Both the position numbers and the translations under genes were made by a program. 64,000 nucleotides of DNA from Campylobacter blaseri (GTDB lineage Bacteria > Campylobacterota > Campylobacteria > Campylobacterales > Campylobacteraceae). The stretch's first letter is position 1; each line of letters begins with the position of its first letter. The stretch covers positions 558,001 to 622,000 of the forward strand of contig NZ_CP053841.1 in the NCBI RefSeq assembly GCF_013201895.1. The letters are read 5' to 3'. Below, piece by piece: positions 19,109 to 27,492 of this stretch. Under the pieces are notes generated by a model. It was not told the origin of the DNA and ran no database searches. It worked only from the letters and a program-made list of their open reading frames with translations.

Positions 19109-20132
19109 CGTATTTTAAACTGCACTCTATACTGCTTAATTCAGAATTAATAAGTGGGTTTTTCAAATCCATATTTACAACTGATGATGTATCATGCCAT
19201 AAATCATATATAGCTATACCTTTTCCTCCACTAGAAAAATATTCAAGTTCTAAAAGATAATAATTATTTTTATATATAGCTATATAGTCTCCACTTCTAC
19301 TATCATTTGAAAGTCTAATATTTTCTGTATTGTTGAGTAGAGCCTTGATTAAGTTTGTATCCAAATTTCTTTTTTTGCAAAACTCTTTATCTATTAAATA
19401 ATAATGTCCAATATCTCTTTTGTATTTTTTATCAAACTCCAATGATATTAATGAAACAGGCTTTATATATAAAAATTTCTTGCCTTTTAAGTATAGCTCT
19501 GCTATAGATACATACTTATATCTATCTTTTGTGATCTCATATTCTGCTGGTTGTTCATTTGTTTTTAAATATTTACGCACATCCCTGTCTAATTCAAAAT
19601 TCCAACATTTTCCAAGTATTTTTTTTACTTTTTCGCTATTATATTTCTCTTTATTTATTAAAAAATCTTTTATAGAAATATCTTTAAATTTAAAAAAATC
19701 ATTCCAAAAATTTTCCATACTTTTGATTTGTTCTTTTGTGTATCGATATCCTTTTTTACACACAAAATTTTTTTCTTCAAAAGTTGGTATTTTACAAGGG
19801 TATTTTCTACAAATTTTATATTTTTGCATATCTTTAATGTGATTTAGTAATTTAATTGGAAAAGTATTTAAATTTTGTAAAGAAGTATTTAATTCTTTAA
19901 TTCTAGATAGATAAATTTGTTTTATACAATTTTGATCTTTGCAATTTTCTTTTTCTTTTATCCATTCATTTTTATCTTGCTCTAACTCTTTTGTAATATG
20001 GCAAAAACTATTATATAATGAATTAATATCTTCTTCATTATAATTTTGCCTTTCTAAACTTATACTTGTATCATAGTTAGATCCAAAATTAAAGCTTATT
20101 ATAAGCATTAAAAATAATATTGATTTTCTCAT
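19092..20132 (-). CDS. Exported protein with LprI/DUF1311-like N-terminal domain
   Basis: A 346-residue protein with a signal peptide (about residues 1-17). After it comes a stretch with the LprI/DUF1311 pattern: a tryptophan, then C-x5-C-x4-Y-x2-R-I-x-E-L (DQNCIKQIYLSRIKEL). Members of that family include periplasmic lysozyme inhibitors. The rest is not recognised and contains further cysteines (KNFVCKKGY, KEFCKKRN, CSLKYEKSC), so disulfides are likely in the periplasm. The stop lies inside the shared terminator. It is much more A+T-rich than mccA. It is assigned to a family fold, not a proven function. Confidence 0.6.
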   Translation of the reverse strand: MRKSILFLMLIISFNFGSNYDTSISLERQNYNEEDINSLYNSFCHITKELEQDKNEWIKEKENCKDQNCIKQIYLSRIKELNTSLQNLNTFPIKLLNHIKDMQKYKICRKYPCKIPTFEEKNFVCKKGYRYTKEQIKSMENFWNDFFKFKDISIKDFLINKEKYNSEKVKKILGKCWNFELDRDVRKYLKTNEQPAEYEITKDRYKYVSIAELYLKGKKFLYIKPVSLISLEFDKKYKRDIGHYYLIDKEFCKKRNLDTNLIKALLNNTENIRLSNDSRSGDYIAIYKNNYYLLELEYFSSGGKGIAIYDLWHDTSSVVNMDLKNPLINSELSSIECSLKYEKSCH

Positions 20133-20237
20133 AAAATTTCCATATAAATATTTACAGAATTTTAAACTTTATAATTTAGTATATTAAATTTAAAAAATAT
20201 TTTATTTAAAAAGTTATTAAAATATTATTATTTTTTA

Positions 20238-20459
20238 TTAAAACACTTCAAAAAGTTTAAAATCTTTTGCATTTACAAAATTTCCTAGTTTTTTAGCTAA
20301 CTCCTCGCCATCTACATTTAAAGTAATACCTTCTTTTCTGTCTATCCATTTAGTATCTGCTATCTCACTTTTACTAGGAGCATTCTTTTGTCCCCACAAG
20401 TAGTAGCTTAATACCTCACTTGAATAATCACCATTTAAATCTAATTTATATGTTGCCAT
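20238..20459 (-). CDS. Small protein of unknown function (73 residues)
   Basis: A short acidic/basic mixed protein without signal or membrane segment, preceded by a good AAAGGA ribosome-binding site. I do not recognise the family. It has the look of a small folded cytoplasmic protein (alternating strands with YYLWGQK and LNVDGEELAKKL). It is the last gene of a minus-strand set after the 325-residue membrane protein, 28 bp away, so co-transcription is likely. A role as partner or immunity protein for the membrane protein is possible but unsupported. Confidence 0.65.
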   Translation of the reverse strand: MATYKLDLNGDYSSEVLSYYLWGQKNAPSKSEIADTKWIDRKEGITLNVDGEELAKKLGNFVNAKDFKLFEVF

Positions 20460-20487
20460 TGTTTTTCCTTTGTTTTAAGTTTTTAAT

Positions 20488-21465
20488 TTATCTAAAATAA
20501 TCTTCCAAGTATGATGCAACTTCTTTATCAATACTATAATTCACATTTCCACAATTATCTATTTTTCGTGAATATCTATTTTTCTTTTTTACAATCTCTT
20601 TATGCTCATCAATAATTTTGTTTATAGATTTATTTTTATAATAATCTTTGCTATTAATTTGTATGTCTATAGTGGTTTTTATAATACCTTCTTCTGAAAA
20701 AATAAGGCTATTATTTAAGTATATTTCATATCTTTTTTTACACATATCCGTATAAATAACTGGCTTTTTAAACCCAGCTATATTTGTTTTTGTATCTATT
20801 TGAAAAAGCTCATCTAAATTTGCTACTTTTAGATTATCATTAGAAAAGAAATTCTCATTATTTATATTTGTTCTTAAATACTCTTCCCAATTATCAATGG
20901 TAAAGTTTTCATATATATAGTATTTATTGTCTTTTGTGGTATTTTTACTACAATTATGCATAAAATAATCAATTTTTTCATTTAGAATTTTATACTTTTC
21001 TATATAATCAAAAACAGCTTTTCTATACAACTCTTCTTTTGGTAGTATTCTGTCTTCTTTTAAACAATACCCCTGTTTGTATTTTTCTTTTTTAAATATA
21101 GTAGTTAAGCTTATGCCATATTTATTAGAGTAATCAGGAACAGCTCTTACAAAGATTAAAGTTAAAATTATGAGTATTGTAAAAGATAAGATTATCTTTT
21201 GTTTTTTAAAAAAGCGTTTTAGTATGAGATATAAGATTAGTAAAGATATTACAAACAATACTATTAAAAATAGTATTGGATAAGATGTTGTAATGTTGTT
21301 AAATAAATCTGATATGGTTTTAAAAAATAAGTTAGTATACCAAAACGGGTATATAAATAAAATCCATCCCATTTCTTCAAAAAAAGTTGTTTCATGTTTT
21401 ATAGCAAGTATCTTTATAAAAGCAATAAATACTAAAAAGACAATAATAGTTTTTTTAAATTTCAT
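20488..21465 (-). CDS. Membrane-anchored protein of unknown function (325 residues)
   Basis: Three hydrophobic segments at about residues 5-21, 60-84 and 92-112 precede a roughly 210-residue lysine- and asparagine-rich domain, probably periplasmic. Cysteine pairs there (QGYC, HNC, DMCKKRYEI, DNC) suggest disulfides. No known domain is recognised. The start has an AAAGG site and lies twelve bases after the stop of a 28-codon ORF. It is part of a four-gene operon found in the block between aat and clpA, and is very A+T-rich. Confidence 0.65.
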   Translation of the reverse strand: MKFKKTIIVFLVFIAFIKILAIKHETTFFEEMGWILFIYPFWYTNLFFKTISDLFNNITTSYPILFLIVLFVISLLILYLILKRFFKKQKIILSFTILIILTLIFVRAVPDYSNKYGISLTTIFKKEKYKQGYCLKEDRILPKEELYRKAVFDYIEKYKILNEKIDYFMHNCSKNTTKDNKYYIYENFTIDNWEEYLRTNINNENFFSNDNLKVANLDELFQIDTKTNIAGFKKPVIYTDMCKKRYEIYLNNSLIFSEEGIIKTTIDIQINSKDYYKNKSINKIIDEHKEIVKKKNRYSRKIDNCGNVNYSIDKEVASYLEDYFR

Positions 21466-21477
21466 ATTGTGCTACCT

Positions 21478-21564
21478 TTAGTTTATAACACTTGTGTTAT
21501 TATCTAAATTTGAATTATTGTTTTTAATTTTTAATTTCGTGATAGTAATTTGCTCTTTATTCAT
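21478..21564 (-). CDS. Candidate 28-residue small protein or leader peptide
   Basis: An ATG at 21562-21564 has a strong AAGGAG ribosome-binding site six bases upstream, overlapping the stop region of the 308-residue gene. The frame runs 28 codons to a TAA, twelve bases before the next gene. The peptide is polar (many Lys and Asn) and not membrane-spanning. The spacing pattern, stop-SD-ATG on one side and stop-SD-ATG on the other, suggests it is translated within the operon. An inverted repeat, ATAACAC-TT-GTGTTAT (21485-21500), lies over its last codons. It could couple translation of its neighbours rather than act as a product. Confidence 0.4.
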   Translation of the reverse strand: MNKEQITITKLKIKNNNSNLDNNTSVIN

Positions 21565-21577
21565 AAAAATCTCCTTA

Positions 21578-22504
21578 TTAAAAAATAAATATTTTACTTT
21601 CTACTTTTTCTATATCTATACCTTTTTTAGTTAAAAAATAACTTCTTATATTTTGATAATCTTGTTCTTTTACTATAAAAATATTTATAAAATAGGTTTT
21701 AGAATAAATTCCTAAACAATCAAAAAATCTAATAGACTTAAAACCTCCAATATAAATTTGCAACAAAATTTTTGGTAAAAAATATATTAAATAAAAAAAT
21801 ATTAAAAATGATATTAATTTTGCAAAATCAAATACTAGAAAAAATAAACCTACTACTAAAAAACAAATTATTACAATACTTCTAGAAATTTCACCTGTTA
21901 AAAATCTACGAATATCAATAGTCTTATTTATATTAAATATTTCTTTTGTAATAATGGTTCCAGCATCTGTTTTGCAATCTCTTATTTCAATAGTATTTTC
22001 GTAAAAAATTATTTTTTTATCTTTTGAATTAAACATTAAGTCTATGTAATTAAATCTTAAAGTTGTAATATAAACCATTGATAGAAAATATATAAAATTA
22101 ATAATTGATATATTTTTTACAATGGTAAAAACAAAAGCTATAAATATAAAAAATAAATAATGTAAAAATATTAAAGTTGGCTTATAATCTTTTATGATCA
22201 AAGGTTCTTTATCATAATCTCTTTTATTTTTTAATTCATCTTTTTTAAATATTGAATTTTTGCTTTTATCTTTTGTTTGGTTTTTGATGTATAAATTTTG
22301 AGTATTGGGTTTAGTATTTGAGTTTAAATTATTATTTTTATAATCTAGATTATCTGTTTTATTGTTTAAATTTTCATTGTGAATTTTACTATTTAAACCA
22401 TCATCTAAATTTGAATTTTGTGTAGAAATTTTAGTTTTTTTACTAGTTGGAATTTTTCTTAGTTTTTTATTTTTATTTAGGTTATCATTATTTATATTTG
22501 CCAT
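21578..22504 (-). CDS. Membrane protein with Asn/Lys-rich N-terminal tail, unknown function
   Basis: The first 105 of 308 residues are low-complexity and rich in Asn and Lys, with repeated NLN/NLD units, and probably form a disordered cytoplasmic tail. Four hydrophobic segments follow at about 110-130, 133-150, 210-228 and 230-250. Between them is a strand-rich stretch (FYENTIEIRDCKTDAGTIITKE) resembling the PH-like domains of small bacterial membrane proteins. An AAGGAG site precedes the ATG. It is first in the operon with the 28-, 325- and 73-residue genes. No function can be assigned. Confidence 0.6.
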   Translation of the reverse strand: MANINNDNLNKNKKLRKIPTSKKTKISTQNSNLDDGLNSKIHNENLNNKTDNLDYKNNNLNSNTKPNTQNLYIKNQTKDKSKNSIFKKDELKNKRDYDKEPLIIKDYKPTLIFLHYLFFIFIAFVFTIVKNISIINFIYFLSMVYITTLRFNYIDLMFNSKDKKIIFYENTIEIRDCKTDAGTIITKEIFNINKTIDIRRFLTGEISRSIVIICFLVVGLFFLVFDFAKLISFLIFFYLIYFLPKILLQIYIGGFKSIRFFDCLGIYSKTYFINIFIVKEQDYQNIRSYFLTKKGIDIEKVESKIFIF

Positions 22505-22968
22505 AAACTACTCCTTGTGTTTTTAAGTAAGCTTATATTGCACTATATAAAATAAATATATTATTGCAGGTTAATTTTATCCTAAAAAACTTAGATACTT
22601 TTATAGCTTTAATATAATTACTTAATGTTATTTTGAGCTAAATGAAAGATTTTAATATTGTTTTAAATCTTCTTTTATTTTAATAGTATAAATTTAAACA
22701 TCAAAATTTGGCTTTTGATATGCAGTTAGATTCTTAGCTAATGCTCAGAATGACTAATTGAGTAATTAAATACTAAATTTATTAAAGGCTTAAAATGGGA
22801 TTTTTTGGCTAAAGTCTCAGAATGCCAGAACGACGAAAGTTCTAGAGCGACTAAAGGGAAAATTTAGTTTATAGTAATTTTGTGGTTTAAATTTTAGAAT
22901 ATTTATATTTAATCTCATATTTTGGATTGCAGATTAAAACTTGCAATCCAAAATAGACTAAGATGAGA
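22505..22968. repeat. 464-bp gene-free region with two REP-like palindromes
   Basis: No credible gene is seen. At 22730-22751 ATTCTTAGC and GCTCAGAAT form a nine-base stem with one mismatch and a TAAT loop. At 22827-22843 AGAAC and GTTCT flank GACGAAA, inside a longer imperfect palindrome. The motif AGATTCT...AGAATGAC resembles dispersed palindromic repeats seen in many bacterial genomes. The shorter motif CTCAGAATG occurs twice, near 22744 and 22816. This may be a decayed repeat cluster marking the right edge of the accessory block. Confidence 0.45.
22921..22952 (-). terminator. Hairpin downstream of clpA
   Basis: TTTGGATTGCA and its exact complement form an eleven-pair stem with a ten-base loop, 17 bases past the clpA stop. 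No strong U-run follows, so termination strength is uncertain. Confidence 0.55.
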
Positions 22969-25110
22969 TTAGCTAAATTTATAAGTTAGTTCGTTATCTT
23001 TTAAGTTTATACTTATTGTGCCACCATTTTTAAGCTTGCCAAAAAGTATTTCTTTGCTTATAGCATTGCTTATAATTTGGTTTATAACTCTTTTTAGATT
23101 TCTAGCACCAAATTCTGCACTATAGCCTTTATTTATAAGATATTTTTTTGCTTCTTTTGTCGCTTTAATCTTAACATTTTTAGCTCTATTTTCTATCTTT
23201 TTTAATGTAGAATCAACTATTTTGGTTAAAACATCATCACTTAGCGGGTTAAAGTTTATAATACTATCAATCCTATTTCTAAACTCAGGAGCAAAAAAGC
23301 TTTTAACAGCGTTATCTACTTTTATACTATCATCTTTTTTAAAGCCCATTTGTGGAGCTTCCTTTGTCCCTAAATTTGAAGTCATTATAATTATGGTATT
23401 TTTAAAATCAGTAACAACACCGCTACTATCAGTTAGGGTTGAGTTGTCAAAAATTTGCAAAAATATATTAACTAAATTTTGATGAGCTTTTTCTATCTCA
23501 TCTAAAAGTATAACACTATATGGATTTTTTTTGATATTATTTGTTAAAATACCTCCACCTTCAAAACCTACATATCCAGGTGGTGAGCCTATTAGTTTTG
23601 AGACAGAGTGAGCTTCCATATATTCACTCATATCAAATCTTTCAAAATTAACATTTAGTGATTTTGCCAATTGTTTTGCAAGCTCACTTTTACCAATACC
23701 GCTACTTCCTGTAAATAAAAACACCCCAATAGGCGAGTTTTCCTCTTTTAGTCCTGCATATGAACGAAGCAAGGAATTGCATAGTGCATTTATGGCTTCA
23801 TCTTGACCAAATATAACACTTTTTAGATTTTTTTCTAAATTTTTTAGAGTTTTAGTATTATCTTGATTTTTAGCTATATTTTCTATATTTGCACTTTTAG
23901 ATAGCGTATCAATGATATCTTTTTTGGTTATTTTTATACCTTTTTTATCTTTAATGGAAAATTTAGCCCCAGTTTCATCAATCAAATCAATTGCGCTATC
24001 TGGTAAAAATTTATCTCTTAAATACCTTTTTGCAAGTTCAACACTAGCTCTTAATACATCATCGCTGTATTTAACACTATGGTGTTTTTCATAGCTATCT
24101 TTTAGCCCTTTTAATATCTCAAAGCTATCTTCAATACTTGGCTCATCAATATCAACTTTTGAAAATCTCCTGCTTAATGCCTTGTCTTTATTAAATTTCC
24201 TAAACTCTTCATAGGTTGTAGCCCCAATACATGAAATTTCACCATTTGCTAGTGCAGGTTTTAGTATGTTTGCCATATCTAAGCTTCCACCTGTTTCGCC
24301 TGTTCCTAAAATAGTATGAATTTCATCTATAAACAAGATAACATTTTTATCTTTTTTGAGCTCATCTATAACGCCTTTTAATCTCTCTTCAAAGTCCCCT
24401 CTATATTTTGTTCCAGCTATCAAAGCAGCTGTATCAAGAGTGTAGATTAGTTTATCTTTTAGTTTAGATGGAACTTTTTTATTAACTATATTTAAAGCTA
24501 TACCATCAACTATAGCAGTTTTACCAACTCCAGCCTCTCCAACTAAGATAGGATTATTTTTCTTTCTTCTGCATAGAGTTTGCAAGGTTTGACTAATCTC
24601 TTTTTCTCTTCCTATTAAAGGATCTATTAGACCATTTTTTGCTTTTTTATTGAGATTGAGAGTGTATTTATCTAAAAAACTTTCCTCTTTTTTATCTTCG
24701 TTTTTTTCTGAAATTTCTATCTTTTTTACATTGAAATTTTCTATTCCATGGTGGTTTAAAATTTGTGATAAATCACTATCTTTATCATTTAAAATGTCTT
24801 GTATAAAGTCCAGTGATGTATAGACTTTATCTGACATATCGCCATTTTTTAGTATCATCTCTAGAGCAAAACTTAAAACAGGGGTTTGCTCTAGGTTGTC
24901 TTTGGGATTTTGTTCTAATATTTGTTTTAAATTATTTGATAGATCTATCAAATTTGTATCTACAAAAGCATTGTTTATAATGGATTTCACATCACTATCT
25001 AAATTTAAAATTATATATAGAAGATGTGTTGTTGTTATGTATTCATTTTGATTTTTCTTAGCTAAATCACTTGCTTTTTGTAGATAGTATCCAAAATTTA
25101 AATCTAACAA
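22969..25110 (-). CDS. clpA: ATP-dependent Clp protease ATP-binding subunit ClpA
   Basis: The 713-residue AAA+ unfoldase has an N-terminal Clp-repeat domain (about 1-140) and two ATPase modules with Walker A GEAGVGKT at 191-198 and GSSGIGKS at 468-475. IDEIH and LLDEIEK serve as Walker B boxes. It unfolds substrates, including N-degron proteins brought by ClpS, and feeds them to ClpP. clpS lies immediately upstream with one base between the genes. It is slightly shorter than E. coli ClpA, normal for Campylobacter. Confidence 0.96.
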   Translation of the reverse strand: MLDLNFGYYLQKASDLAKKNQNEYITTTHLLYIILNLDSDVKSIINNAFVDTNLIDLSNNLKQILEQNPKDNLEQTPVLSFALEMILKNGDMSDKVYTSLDFIQDILNDKDSDLSQILNHHGIENFNVKKIEISEKNEDKKEESFLDKYTLNLNKKAKNGLIDPLIGREKEISQTLQTLCRRKKNNPILVGEAGVGKTAIVDGIALNIVNKKVPSKLKDKLIYTLDTAALIAGTKYRGDFEERLKGVIDELKKDKNVILFIDEIHTILGTGETGGSLDMANILKPALANGEISCIGATTYEEFRKFNKDKALSRRFSKVDIDEPSIEDSFEILKGLKDSYEKHHSVKYSDDVLRASVELAKRYLRDKFLPDSAIDLIDETGAKFSIKDKKGIKITKKDIIDTLSKSANIENIAKNQDNTKTLKNLEKNLKSVIFGQDEAINALCNSLLRSYAGLKEENSPIGVFLFTGSSGIGKSELAKQLAKSLNVNFERFDMSEYMEAHSVSKLIGSPPGYVGFEGGGILTNNIKKNPYSVILLDEIEKAHQNLVNIFLQIFDNSTLTDSSGVVTDFKNTIIIMTSNLGTKEAPQMGFKKDDSIKVDNAVKSFFAPEFRNRIDSIINFNPLSDDVLTKIVDSTLKKIENRAKNVKIKATKEAKKYLINKGYSAEFGARNLKRVINQIISNAISKEILFGKLKNGGTISINLKDNELTYKFS

Positions 25111-25111
25111 G

Positions 25112-25405
25112 TTACTCCTTTTCTATTGTGCATTGAAGTGGAAAATTTGCAACTTTTGCTGAGTTTAATACCGCTTTTTGTTTGCTTATAGCAATTTCTT
25201 TTTGGTATGTTCCGCAAATAGCTTGTCCACTATTATGAATTTTTAACATAGTTTCTACTGCTTCATCAAAAGACTTGTTAAAAATTTGAATTAAAATATC
25301 CACTACAAAGTCCATCGTCGTTTTGTCATCATTATGCAAAATGACATTATAAAGTTTGGGTATAAAAAATTTAGTCTTTTCTACCGTCTCACTTTGTTTT
25401 GGCAT
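25112..25405 (-). CDS. clpS: ClpS adaptor for ClpAP
   Basis: The 97-residue adaptor has the family core with VILHNDDKTTMDFVVDIL, the pocket that binds N-degrons and docks on the ClpA N-domain, and the EIAISKQKA strand near the C-terminus. It recognises proteins with N-terminal Leu, Phe, Trp or Tyr, including those modified by Aat, encoded 14 kb away. Its start overlaps the end of the upstream thioredoxin-like gene by 17 bases. Confidence 0.95.
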   Translation of the reverse strand: MPKQSETVEKTKFFIPKLYNVILHNDDKTTMDFVVDILIQIFNKSFDEAVETMLKIHNSGQAICGTYQKEIAISKQKAVLNSAKVANFPLQCTIEKE

Positions 25406-26018
25406 CTCTTATCCTGCCTATATCAGCATTTAATATTCTAGTGCCAACTTGACCTATATAATACTCTTTGCCTTCTGGAACTTTCATCTCATTATCAGTT
25501 AATCTTTCTATAACACCATCTGTGTTGTAAACTACTTTAAATGGAACCGTTAGAGCTCTTTTGTAATCTAAATCAACTAAAATTTGCTCTATGATTTTTT
25601 CATTTGGATTATCTTGATTGTTAGCTATAAAGTAGTATCCATTATATTTTTTCATGAAATTTTCTTTTATCTCTTCATCTGTTACATCTTCAAAGTGGTT
25701 TAGTCCAACCATGAAAAAATCATCAATGTTATTTACTTGAAAGCTAGTTAGGTGAGCTGCTTCTTCACGGCAAGGCTCGCAAAATGTTCCAAAAATATCT
25801 ATCATAAGTATCTTTTTTTCACCATCAAGCTTAAAGCCTTCTTCGGTTCTAACTAGAGTTATCTCTTTGCCATTTACCCCTTTTAGCTTGATTTTATCGC
25901 CTATTTTATATTGATTTTCTTTTTGAATTTTTATAGGGGTAGCTTGTGCTTCTTGTTTCTCTTCGCCACAACCTATAAAAATAAACACCGTCAAAATTGC
26001 TAACAATACTTTTCTCAT
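25389..26018 (-). CDS. TlpA-like thioredoxin-fold lipoprotein
   Basis: From the ATG at 26016-26018 the product is 209 residues. An AAAAGGA site supports this start; a longer frame from 26051 would bury the ribosome-binding site and overlap smpB. The N-terminus is a lipoprotein signal with lipobox IFIGC. The redox motif is CEPC in FGTFCEPCREEAAHL, the arrangement of TlpA/ResA-type periplasmic thiol-disulfide proteins. Reducing apocytochrome cysteines before haem attachment is a possible role. A thioredoxin-like gene between smpB and clpS is also present in C. jejuni as I recall it. Confidence 0.85.
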   Translation of the reverse strand: MRKVLLAILTVFIFIGCGEEKQEAQATPIKIQKENQYKIGDKIKLKGVNGKEITLVRTEEGFKLDGEKKILMIDIFGTFCEPCREEAAHLTSFQVNNIDDFFMVGLNHFEDVTDEEIKENFMKKYNGYYFIANNQDNPNEKIIEQILVDLDYKRALTVPFKVVYNTDGVIERLTDNEMKVPEGKEYYIGQVGTRILNADIGRIRDAKTK

Positions 26019-26031
26019 TTTAAATCCTTTT

Positions 26032-26496
26032 TTAAATTTTTCCTTTTCCAAAATTAACTATAGCTGCTCTTGCTTCTCTATCTGCTGTTTTTCTTTTTAA
26101 GGTTTCCCTTTTATCATGCAGATTTTTACCTTTAGCTAGGGCAATTTTGACTTTAACTATATTCTTTTTATTTAAATACATAGATAGAGGAACTATAGTT
26201 GAGCCATCTTTTGTAACACTTCCAAAAAGCTTATCAATCTGCTTTTTATGCATTAAAAGCTTTCTAGGCGCTCTTTCATCGGGTCTAAAATAGCTATTTG
26301 TATTTTCTAAATAGCTAATATGAGATCCAAGTAAAAATAGCTCTCCTTTTATTATCCTTACAAAGCTATCTTTTAGATTTGCTCGGCCGGCTCTTAAGCT
26401 TTTAACTTCACTCCCTTTTAAAACAATCCCTGCCTCATAGGTTTCTAAAATAGTAAAGTCATGATATGCTTTTTTATTTCTAGCTAAATCTCTCAA
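26032..26496 (-). CDS. smpB: SsrA-binding protein SmpB
   Basis: The 154-residue protein binds tmRNA and brings it to stalled ribosomes for trans-translation. Family signatures include [29 protein letters not shown] near the N-terminus, [10 protein letters not shown], and [24 protein letters not shown] with a basic C-terminal tail. It overlaps ispE by four bases. An SspB-like adaptor, which in other bacteria handles SsrA-tagged proteins, is encoded 4 kb upstream on the same strand. Confidence 0.96.
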   Translation of the reverse strand: MRDLARNKKAYHDFTILETYEAGIVLKGSEVKSLRAGRANLKDSFVRIIKGELFLLGSHISYLENTNSYFRPDERAPRKLLMHKKQIDKLFGSVTKDGSTIVPLSMYLNKKNIVKVKIALAKGKNLHDKRETLKRKTADREARAAIVNFGKGKI

Positions 26497-27257
26497 ATTT
26501 TACCTTTAACTTTAAAATAACTGCTTCCACTTCCACTTAAAAACTCATCATCATTTAAGATAAGCTTAGGATAGAGTTTTTTGCAAGGAAGTAAAAGATC
26601 GTTTAATTGGTAGTTTGTGTAACTACTTAAAATCTCTTGCGAACTTAAATTATATAAACTTAATGCTAATTCTTTATCTATAACATTCATAAAATTTTTT
26701 CTAAATTCATTATAAACCACAGGTGTTGATGAAAATATATTTGGAGATATTATTTTAATCTTTGGAACTATATCATCAAAATTTTCTATAATCTCACCAA
26801 CTCCACTAACATTTGCACTTTTTAGTCTACTTGCAAAAAAGGCAACATCGCTACCTATATTTTTTGATATCTCAACTATATCTGGGATGGTCAAGCTTAA
26901 ATCTATCTCTTTGTTTGCTAGGTGTAAAAAAGTGGCTGCATTACTACTTCCACCACCAAGCCCAGCACCAATTGGTATATTTTTATGTAAAATCACATCA
27001 TGCTCTTTAAAAAAAGCATGTAATTTCTCATCAAAACCTAATTTGGCTAGTTCATTATATGCTTTAGAGATAATGTTTTCGCCTTTAATTGCTTTGTTTG
27101 ATAATATATTTAATTTATAATTATTATAACTTGACTTTTTAAATGAAATTTCATCATATAAATTTTCGACTAAAATGAATCTAGAAACTAACTCATGATA
27201 GTTATCCCTTGTGCCTATAATCTTTAAAAATACATTTATTTTTGCAAAGCTTTTCAA
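26493..27257 (-). CDS. ispE: 4-diphosphocytidyl-2-C-methyl-D-erythritol kinase
   Basis: The 254-residue GHMP kinase phosphorylates CDP-methylerythritol in the non-mevalonate isoprenoid pathway. It has the N-terminal [10 protein letters not shown] strand and the ATP-binding loop [13 protein letters not shown]. The start is TTG at 27255-27257, with no ATG available; the original junction had this TTG overlapping a truB-type TGA. The first 100 bases of the gene belong to a 170-bp tandem duplication whose second copy forms the end of truB. Confidence 0.92.
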   Translation of the reverse strand: MKSFAKINVFLKIIGTRDNYHELVSRFILVENLYDEISFKKSSYNNYKLNILSNKAIKGENIISKAYNELAKLGFDEKLHAFFKEHDVILHKNIPIGAGLGGGSSNAATFLHLANKEIDLSLTIPDIVEISKNIGSDVAFFASRLKSANVSGVGEIIENFDDIVPKIKIISPNIFSSTPVVYNEFRKNFMNVIDKELALSLYNLSSQEILSSYTNYQLNDLLLPCKKLYPKLILNDDEFLSGSGSSYFKVKGKI

Positions 27258-27492
27258 ATTTTTATCCTATTTAGCAAATAATTTACATCGCTATCTTTTA
27301 TCTGTATTATTGAGTATAAACCATCATATAAATTTTCGACTAAAATGAATCTAGAAACTAACTCATGATAGTTGCCTCTAGTGCCTACAGTTTTTAAAAA
27401 CACATTTATTTTTGCAAAGCTTTTCAAATTTCTATCCTATTTAGTAAGTAGCTTACGCTATCATTTTCTATCTGTATTATAGAGTACATGCC
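27153..27492. repeat. 170-bp imperfect tandem duplication of the truB/ispE junction
   Basis: Copy 1 (about 27153-27322) contains the real ispE start and a decayed truB 3' end. Copy 2 (about 27323-27492) contains the real truB 3' end and a decayed ispE 5' end. The first 48 bases are identical; scattered substitutions follow, so the event is not recent. Each copy includes the TTGA junction where the truB stop and ispE start overlap. The 166 bases between the two genes therefore hold gene fragments, not a new gene. Boundaries are accurate to a few bases. Confidence 0.85.

Noticed and set aside
19420-19842. 140-codon plus-strand ORF
   Set aside because: Antisense to the LprI-like gene, no ribosome-binding site, Phe/Ser/Leu-rich composition typical of the reverse of an A-rich gene.
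22681-22900. tRNA or small structured RNA in the gap upstream of clpA's 3' end
   Set aside because: The palindromes are short, no cloverleaf or T-loop GTTCRA with matching stem was found; repeat units explain them better.
26019-26051. Eleven-codon N-terminal extension of the TlpA-like lipoprotein
   Set aside because: It would put charged residues before the lipoprotein signal and bury the AAAAGGA site; the ATG at 26018 fits better.
27258-27423. A small gene between ispE and truB
   Set aside because: The sequence is fully explained as decayed ends of ispE and truB from a tandem duplication.
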